Part shown: piece after piece, positions 59,461 through 64,000 of the stretch | How the letters are laid out: the number at the start of each line of letters is the position of its first letter | Position numbering within the stretch: the stretch's first letter is position 1 | DNA from: a gamma proteobacterium HdN1 | Lineage (GTDB): Bacteria > Pseudomonadota > Gammaproteobacteria > Pseudomonadales > Ketobacteraceae | Assembly (NCBI GenBank): GCA_000198515.1 | Contig: FP929140.1 | Location: 1,338,527 to 1,402,526 of the forward strand | Direction: 5' to 3' | Length of the DNA: 64,000 nt | Position numbers and translations under genes: made by a program | Notes under the pieces: generated by a model | What the model saw: the letters and a program-made list of their open reading frames with translations, nothing else | What the model was told of the DNA's origin: nothing | Databases searched by the model: none

Positions 59461-60687
59461 ATGGCACTGATAGTACAGAAATACGGTGGCACATCGGTTG
59501 CTAACCCGGACCGTATTCGCAACGTTGCAAAGCGGGTAGAAAGATTCCGTGATCAAGGTCACGACGTTGTGGTCGTACTTTCAGCGATGAGCGGTGAAAC
59601 CAATCGCCTGATTGCGCTCGCAAAGGAAATGAACGAAGTTCCGCCGCCGCGCGAGCTTGACGTGCTGGTAACGACGGGTGAGCAGGTGACGATTGCACTT
59701 TTGGCGATGGCGCTGTTAAAGGACGGCTACGACGCAATTTCGTTTACGGGTGCCCAAGTCCGTATTTTGACAGATGATGCCTTTGGCAAGGCGCGCATCC
59801 AAGCCATTGATGCAGACCGGATTCGCGGCCACCTTGGCAAAGGCCGCGTAGTAGTAGTTGCAGGATTTCAAGGCGTTGATGAAGCAGGTGATATCACCAC
59901 GCTTGGCCGGGGTGGCTCAGATACGACCGCCGTGGCCCTTGCTGCAGCGCTTAAAGCAGATGAATGCCAAATCTATACCGACGTGGATGGTGTGTACACG
60001 ACCGACCCGAGAGTCGTACCTGCGGCGCGTAGATTAGAAACCATCACCTTTGAAGAGATGTTGGAGCTTGCGAGCCAAGGCTCTAAAGTGCTGCAGATTC
60101 GCTCCGTAGAATTTGCGGGTAAGTACAACGTCCCACTGCGCGTGCTTTCCAGCTTTGGTGAAGGCAACGGCACCCTCATCACATTAGAAGAAGGCAACAA
60201 CATGGAACAACCGATTATTTCCGGCATCGCGTTCAACCGGGACGAAGGCAAGCTGACTCTTCGTGGTGTGCCGGATATTCCAGGCGCAGCCTACAAAATC
60301 TTGGGCCCTATCGGTGATGCCAACATTGAAGTGGACATGATCGTTCAGAACATCGGCCTTGATAAGACGACGGATTTTACCTTCACCGTTCACTGCAACG
60401 AGATCAAAAAAGCACAAGCGGTGCTGGAGCAGGTTGCGAAATCCATTGGTGCGCGTGAAGTGGTTGCCAATGAGCGGATCGCAAAGGTTTCTCTTGTGGG
60501 GGTCGGCATGCGTTCCCATGCGGGCGTCGCCAGCCGTATGTTCAAAATTCTGGCCGATGAGAGCATCAATATCCAGATGATCTCGACTTCGGAGATCAAG
60601 ATTTCTGTTGTGATTGACGAGAAATATCTGGAGCTTGCGGTAAAAGCGCTGCATACCGGATTTGGCCTTGATAAGCCTGCTGAATAA
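59461..60687 (+). CDS. lysC: Aspartokinase
   Basis: 408 residues. Catalytic KYGGTSVANPDRIRNVA at the start, GRGGSDTTAVALAAAL (aspartate/ATP site) and two C-terminal ACT domains (GVPDIPGAAYKILGPIGDAN and GVGMRSHAGVASRMF). Phosphorylates aspartate at the head of the Lys/Thr/Met pathway; the ACT pair implies feedback control by lysine and/or threonine. The position between alaS and csrA is conserved in Pseudomonas-like genomes. Confidence 0.97.
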   Translation: MALIVQKYGGTSVANPDRIRNVAKRVERFRDQGHDVVVVLSAMSGETNRLIALAKEMNEVPPPRELDVLVTTGEQVTIALLAMALLKDGYDAISFTGAQVRILTDDAFGKARIQAIDADRIRGHLGKGRVVVVAGFQGVDEAGDITTLGRGGSDTTAVALAAALKADECQIYTDVDGVYTTDPRVVPAARRLETITFEEMLELASQGSKVLQIRSVEFAGKYNVPLRVLSSFGEGNGTLITLEEGNNMEQPIISGIAFNRDEGKLTLRGVPDIPGAAYKILGPIGDANIEVDMIVQNIGLDKTTDFTFTVHCNEIKKAQAVLEQVAKSIGAREVVANERIAKVSLVGVGMRSHAGVASRMFKILADESINIQMISTSEIKISVVIDEKYLELAVKALHTGFGLDKPAE

Positions 60688-61060
60688 CGAAAGTCGCGCA
60701 TGCATCGCGAAGGCGTTCCTTGTGTTGTGGAGCCTTTGCCTGCGCAGTTCAGGGTGCGAACCCTTCTGCAGCGCGCTTTTGGCATAGGACAGAAAGCTTG
60801 GCGGGCCTGTTTTTGCCGGCGAGCCTATCCTTTAAATTGCAGGCTTGATAAGTATTGAGCCTGCTACGTTTTTTTGCTGCTGCTTCTTCTCGCAACCCTT
60901 TCCATGTAAGGCGCTATTGCAGCAAGAAAAGAATTTTTCTGCAAAGTTGTCGCAAATAGACAATACTTGTCTGAAGCCTTCTTGAGGCTTGAAAGGTATC
61001 CGGCACGCTCGAAAAATGGTTGCCAGGACAGTGACGGGAGCAGTCTCTAGGAGATGGAAA
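60688..61060. other. lysC-csrA intergenic region
   Basis: 373 bp without a gene. It contains a terminator-like hairpin at 60839-60875 and presumably the csrA promoter(s), none of which could be assigned with confidence. Confidence 0.6.
60839..60875 (+). terminator. Probable lysC terminator
   Basis: GCAGGCT (60839-60845) pairs with AGCCTGC (60858-60864), and a run of seven or eight Ts follows four bases later. Confidence 0.6.
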
Positions 61061-61258
61061 ATGCTTATTTTGACGCGTAGAGTCGGTGAAACTCTGATGA
61101 TTGGAGACGATGTAACGGTAACGGTGCTTGGAGTTAAGGGCAACCAAGTTCGTATCGGAGTGAACGCACCGAAAGAAGTTGCAGTACACCGTGAAGAAAT
61201 TTATCAGCGGATTCAACGCGAAAAAGAAACTTCGCGCGGGTCGAGCGGTAATGTTTAG
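61061..61258 (+). CDS. csrA: Carbon storage regulator CsrA/RsmA
   Basis: 65 residues beginning [20 protein letters not shown], with the RNA-binding [19 protein letters not shown] segment intact (Arg44-equivalent present). Dimeric RNA-binding protein that controls translation of mRNAs with GGA loops. The leader TCTCTAGGAGATGG itself places GGA in the ribosome site, consistent with autoregulation. A terminator follows. Confidence 0.98.
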   Translation: MLILTRRVGETLMIGDDVTVTVLGVKGNQVRIGVNAPKEVAVHREEIYQRIQREKETSRGSSGNV

Positions 61259-61285
61259 AGTACTGAAAGCGTAGTGATTCAGTAG

Positions 61286-61314
61286 AAAAGCGCGGAAATC
61301 CTCCGCGCTTTTTT
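61286..61314 (+). terminator. csrA rho-independent terminator
   Basis: AAAAGCGCGGA and TCCGCGCTTTTTT form a strong stem with a small loop, followed by the T-run. Confidence 0.88.
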
Positions 61315-61428
61315 GTGTTCACCTTTTTTGGGTGCGCAGCCTCAAGTGGTTGAGATGAATTGAAAAATTCTTTCAAACTAGGCTAGGCAATGTTGTAAAA
61401 ACCCTGTAGAATCCAGCGCTCATTGACT

Positions 61429-61523
<95 letters not shown>

Positions 61524-61673
61524 TCACCCCATGTGTTCATGGTGATCGTGCTCAGGTGCAAGCTTGGTGTTCAGATCAAGTGAAATGGAATCTCAGGTGA
61601 AACTGCTGGCAATTAAGCTGTTTCGAGAACTGGGAAGTCATTGAAAAGCGCGAAGAAAGTTGATCGAAAACGC

Positions 61674-61702
61674 TTGACAAGGTTATTCAAAATCAACATA
61701 AT
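61674..61702 (+). promoter_or_regulatory. Promoter of tRNA-Arg
   Basis: TTGACA (61674-61679), 17-bp spacer and CATAAT (61697-61702), 11 bp before the tRNA. Confidence 0.75.
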
Positions 61703-61713
61703 TTGCGTCCCAC

Positions 61714-61790
61714 GCGCCCGTAGCTCAGCTGGATAGAGTACATGGCTACGAACCATGCGGTCGGAGGTTCGAATCCTTCCGGGCGCGCCA
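61714..61790 (+). tRNA. tRNA-Arg (anticodon ACG)
   Basis: A 77-nt cloverleaf. GCGCCCG pairs with CGGGCGC, the anticodon loop CTACGAA gives ACG (A34 edited to inosine in vivo), and GCCA is encoded. Island remnants lie downstream, and tRNA-Arg genes are common integration sites. Confidence 0.96.
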
Positions 61791-61798
61791 TACAAATC

Positions 61799-61829
61799 AA
61801 GGGTCTGCAGAAATGCAGGCCCTTTTTTT
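61799..61829 (+). terminator. tRNA-Arg terminator
   Basis: AAGGGTCTGCA and TGCAGGCCCTT stem (one mismatch/bulge) with a GAAA-type loop and a seven-T tail. Confidence 0.8.
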
Positions 61830-62124
61830 ATACCCGCAGGAACAAACTATTTTGCAATCTAACCGCTAGGCGGCTTCAGGTTGAGCCAGAATGCGCGCCA
61901 GCTATTTGGAGGCCGCCTCGGCAGCGAGGATGGGCGCATCAACAATGGCCTTGGCCATCTCGACTGGGTAGGTTGCGCCATAAGTGGATGGATCTTGGAC
62001 GTCCTCTGTTGGCGTTGGAGTTTCGACGCTGGGAGCCGAAGCACTGAGGAATGCAAGCGTATAGACAAAATACTTGTGATAACCTGAGTGCGTACATACA
62101 ATAAACCTTGCTCAGGAGAATTGC
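61830..62124. other. Gap downstream of tRNA-Arg without a convincing gene
   Basis: 295 bp. On the minus strand a frame ending at 61902 reads plausibly (ATYPVEMAKAIVDAPILAA) but has no start codon and no recognisable family. It may be a remnant of an integrated element. Confidence 0.4.
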
Positions 62125-62379
62125 ATGTACAGCCAACGATTCAGCCGCCCTGTTGTGCTCACTCGCCATGCGCAATTACGCATGGCGGAGCGAAACATCA
62201 GCGAGGCGGAAGTGCTGGCCGTCATTGACACAGGCGACACCCGCTACAAAGACGATACCCACTTGTGGGCCTTCAAAAGCTTTTCCGAGCGTAACGATAA
62301 CCTGCTATGTGCCGTGCTGGTTCTCGAAACTATGGTGGTCGTCAAAACCATCATGCATCACTTCGAACTGAAGGGCTGA
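62125..62379 (+). CDS. DUF4258 family protein (toxin-like)
   Basis: 84 residues with the DUF4258 pattern LTRHAQLRMAERNISEAEV, YKDDTHLWAFKSF and VVVKTIMHHF. The family is small, RelE/BrnT-like, and often paired with DUF2283 or other antitoxin-like partners. AGGAG precedes the ATG at 62125. The DUF2283 gene starts 3 bp after its stop. Toxicity is inference. Confidence 0.8.
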   Translation: MYSQRFSRPVVLTRHAQLRMAERNISEAEVLAVIDTGDTRYKDDTHLWAFKSFSERNDNLLCAVLVLETMVVVKTIMHHFELKG

Positions 62380-62382
62380 GCC

Positions 62383-62580
62383 ATGAAAACGACTTATTAC
62401 GAAGATGACGACATCCTGGTAATCCGCCTTTCGGATAAACCCATCGCCCGTGAAGTCTCCCAGGGCTGGTATACGCACATTAGCTATGCCGAAGATGGTA
62501 CCGCAGTGGAAATCGTGATGCTGGATGCAAAGGCCAGAGGCGCATTGCCTGTGGAGGTCGAGCATGGCCACGCCGCTTGA
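62383..62580 (+). CDS. DUF2283 family protein
   Basis: 65 residues: MKTTYYEDDDILVIRLSDKP, then HISYAEDGTAVEIVMLDA. The family pattern is short beta strands with an acidic N-terminal YYEDDD. Commonly follows a DUF4258 gene; the pair is a presumed toxin-antitoxin-like unit. Its end overlaps the start of the BrnA-like frame by 17 bp. Confidence 0.8.
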   Translation: MKTTYYEDDDILVIRLSDKPIAREVSQGWYTHISYAEDGTAVEIVMLDAKARGALPVEVEHGHAA

Positions 62581-62759
62581 GTCTGAGGGCAAGGCGGCAC
62601 GGCGCACGCGTGGGGCCGCAAAAGGCCAGCCGCAAAGTGGCGGTGTCCATCCGCTTCAGTCCTGATGTGGTGGAGCATTTTCGTGCTACGGGTGCAGGTT
62701 GGCAGACGCGCATGGATGCAGCCCTGAAGGACTGGCTAAAGACGCACTCTCCGGCGTAA
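62564..62759 (+). pseudogene. BrnA-type antitoxin gene with a single-base frameshift
   Basis: The ATG at 62564 opens a frame MATPLESEGKAARRTRG. The continuation typical of BrnA-like antitoxins (PQKASRKVAVSIRFSPDVV, then FRATGAGWQTRMDAALKDWL) is in another frame. Removing one G from the GGGG run at 62612-62615 would join them seamlessly. Either a true recent inactivation, slippage-controlled expression, or a sequencing error. The third member of a DUF4258-DUF2283-BrnA-like set. Confidence 0.7.
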
Positions 62760-62760
62760 T

Positions 62761-63009
62761 TCATCGCGTGCTCTCGATTCTGATGTAGACCTCAGCCATC
62801 CGTGTGGATTTGTGGCCGCCGTGGTGGTCTTTGTGGTCAGGGATTCCCTTTGCCTTGAGGTCGTGGTGTGTGAATTTCTCTTCCATGCCGTTTTTCGCCG
62901 CCTTGTCCATTGCGCGAACGAACGCTGAGTGCAAGGCTGCGTACTTCATTGGCAAGCCGTCTTTGTCGTGTAGCAGGTGCTTTGTCGGCCTCCTGCATGG
63001 TGGCGCCAT
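62761..63009 (-). pseudogene. C-terminal fragment of a tyrosine recombinase (phage-type integrase)
   Basis: 82 codons. FTHHDLKAKG corresponds to the HxLR box (with Lys for Arg), GHKSTRM to the GH box and AEVYIRI to the catalytic Tyr segment. The N-terminal and core-binding domains are missing. It points toward tRNA-Arg at 61714-61790, 1 kb away, consistent with a decayed integrative element. Confidence 0.65.
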
Positions 63010-63356
63010 GCAGTTTCTGCCGCTCTCGCAGCCGGTCAGACCATAACGTAAGCCCGCGATCGCTGCCTTTGAGCCGTAGCGTAGGAGCTGCGGTGCGCGG
63101 TTTGACGAGGGGCGCGCTCTTGGCGAGGGCGCTTAACTTGCAGGGGCAGGCAAGGGTTTTCTTGTGAGTTTGATGGGTTTGCGCGAAAATTGTTCGAGTC
63201 TTTCGCCTCAAACCGCAATTATTCAAAAAAAAGTGCAAATTCTTGCTTTGTAGCGTTGCAAAACCCGCAATAACAATTCAAGATTGTGCCCGTGTGCAGG
63301 TGCGCAACCCGACCGGGTGCGGCTCGCGCATTGTTTATAATTTTTAAGGTAAAGCT
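63010..63356. other. Gap between the integrase remnant and the cold-shock gene
   Basis: 347 bp with no convincing gene. Open frames on the minus strand give only low-quality translations. The part nearest 63357 probably forms the long leader typical of cold-shock genes. Confidence 0.5.
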
Positions 63357-63566
63357 ATGTCGAAGTCTACTGGAACCGTTAAGTGGTTCAACGAAGAAAA
63401 AGGTTTTGGATTCATCACGCAAGACAACGGTGGCCCCGATGTTTTCGTACATTTTCGCGCCATTCAGGCGGAAGGTTTTAAAACGCTGAAAGAAGGTCAA
63501 CCCGTTTCTTTCAACGTTGAAAAAGGCCAAAAAGGCTTGCAGGCTGCAAACGTTGTTCTTGCCTAA
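63357..63566 (+). CDS. Cold-shock domain protein (CspA family)
   Basis: 69 residues, a single OB-fold with RNP1 KGFGFIT and RNP2 VFVHF, starting [19 protein letters not shown]. Binds single-stranded RNA/DNA as a chaperone. AAGG lies near the ATG. A strong terminator follows 24 bp after the stop. Confidence 0.97.
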   Translation: MSKSTGTVKWFNEEKGFGFITQDNGGPDVFVHFRAIQAEGFKTLKEGQPVSFNVEKGQKGLQAANVVLA

Positions 63567-63590
63567 GAACTCGTTTCCTGCGACATCGAA

Positions 63591-63616
63591 AAAGGGCGCT
63601 TAGTGCGCCCTTTTTT
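63591..63616 (+). terminator. Terminator of the cold-shock gene
   Basis: AAAGGGCGC-TTAG-TGCGCCCTTTTTT, a perfect stem with a T-run. Confidence 0.88.
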
Positions 63617-63721
63617 GTGTCCTGCGTTTTTGTTTTCTGTGCGGTTGCTTTTGCGTTTTGCGGGGCTCTGCGCTTGGGTGTTGGTTCACACCCAGCGCTT
63701 GACCCAGAAGACCCTGAAAGC

Positions 63722-64000
63722 TCAGCTTGCGACCAAGCGGAAGCGCTGAGGGTTTTTGCGTAGCTCGGTTGCCCGCTGAGCGCGCATTTCGTCTACAACG
63801 CGTCTGAGGGTTTGAGCGACAACGCGGATATCTTCGCCCATCGCTTCGCCAATGAAGTCGGGGGCATGCCCGATCATGAACAGGCATTCAATCATGCGAG
63901 GCTTCAGTTCTTCCGTAACCATCCCAAAGTTGAACAGGGCAATTTTGCGGCGACGCTGTTCTTCTGGGCGACCGTTGGCGGGCTCTTGCTTGAGCGCGTA
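63722..64000 (-). CDS. Unknown protein, C-terminal part (5' end outside window)
   Basis: The minus-strand frame is open from the window edge to a stop at 63722, giving at least 92 residues ending AQRATELRKNPQRFRLVAS. Visible features are a basic segment EEQRRRKIALFNFG and an amphipathic helical region (MIGHAPDFIGEAMGEDIRVV). No family recognised. A Met at 63922 is internal to the frame, and the upstream residues read like real protein, so the true start lies beyond 64000. Confidence 0.55.
   Translation of the reverse strand, partial: YALKQEPANGRPEEQRRRKIALFNFGMVTEELKPRMIECLFMIGHAPDFIGEAMGEDIRVVAQTLRRVVDEMRAQRATELRKNPQRFRLVAS

Noticed and set aside
61902-62100. Minus-strand frame ending at 61902 with a protein-like composition (ATYPVEMAKAIVDAPILAA)
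   Set aside because: No start codon, no ribosome site and no recognisable family; kept only as a possible island remnant.
63336-63341. TATAAT as the -10 element of the cold-shock gene
   Set aside because: It lies only 15 bp before the start codon, leaving no room for a ribosome site in the transcript; the real promoter is probably further upstream.

Overview
The window looks like a chromosomal segment of a marine-type gammaproteobacterium (Pseudomonas-like or Spongiibacteraceae-like; the taxon is an inference). Evidence is the recX/alaS/lysC/csrA/tRNA-Ser/tRNA-Arg order at the right end, the nadK - phosphoesterase - yeaC - pepN neighbourhood in the middle, a pilU-type ATPase and moderately high GC coding. 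Housekeeping blocks alternate with catabolic or accessory blocks.

Left block (1-6.7 kb): an acyclic-terpene (citronellol/geraniol) utilisation cluster atuA-atuB-atuC-atuD on the minus strand, with its TetR regulator atuR on the plus strand. The atuA/atuR regulatory region is present twice, as ~96-bp direct repeats that each hold the same 18-bp operator. The copies are separated by ~670 bp carrying a Fic-type winged-helix fragment. Next come a hipBA toxin-antitoxin pair, a TetR gene, tRNA-Val and tRNA-Asp, an 8-bp tandem repeat and an AraC-type regulator.

11.4-26.4 kb: a core locus (coiled-coil protein, nadK, PPP-type phosphoesterase, EAL protein, yeaC, membrane protein, pepN). It is interrupted between the coiled-coil gene and nadK by a ~5-kb operon: VOC protein, TetR, alpha/beta hydrolase, ketopantoate-reductase-like enzyme and enolase-superfamily dehydratase. 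The interrupting block is bracketed by two 63-bp direct repeats that each encode the last 19 residues of the coiled-coil protein.

26.5-38.6 kb: DUF1329 protein, YCF48-like protein and RND exporter; a dimeric-type dUTPase; a DMT transporter; a PAS-PAS-GGDEF cyclase; a cupredoxin-like periplasmic protein; an enoyl-CoA hydratase and an SDR.

38.7-49.2 kb is the most interesting part: a sterol-tailoring-like cluster around a divergent promoter with two matching TetR-type operators. One arm encodes a CYP51-type P450 fused to a ferredoxin, an NTF2-like protein, and a membrane protein that strongly resembles plant cycloeucalenol cycloisomerase (CPI1). The other arm encodes a TetR regulator, a GMC oxidoreductase, an aldehyde dehydrogenase, a fatty-acid-hydroxylase/sterol-desaturase protein, an NSDHL-like 3-beta-HSD/decarboxylase and a second epimerase-type SDR. 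Together these resemble consecutive plant or eukaryotic post-cyclisation steps (C4 oxidation and decarboxylation, cyclopropane opening, C14 demethylation). No squalene epoxidase or oxidosqualene cyclase is visible here.

49.3-64 kb: subtilase, pilU, phasin-like protein, recX, a large toxin-like protein, alaS, lysC, csrA, tRNA-Ser, tRNA-Arg, a small degraded island (DUF4258/DUF2283/frameshifted BrnA-like antitoxin, integrase remnant), a cold-shock gene and a partial gene at the edge. A window-wide oddity is the abundance of short (8-21 bp) tandem or near-tandem duplications, many sitting exactly at gene 3' ends.
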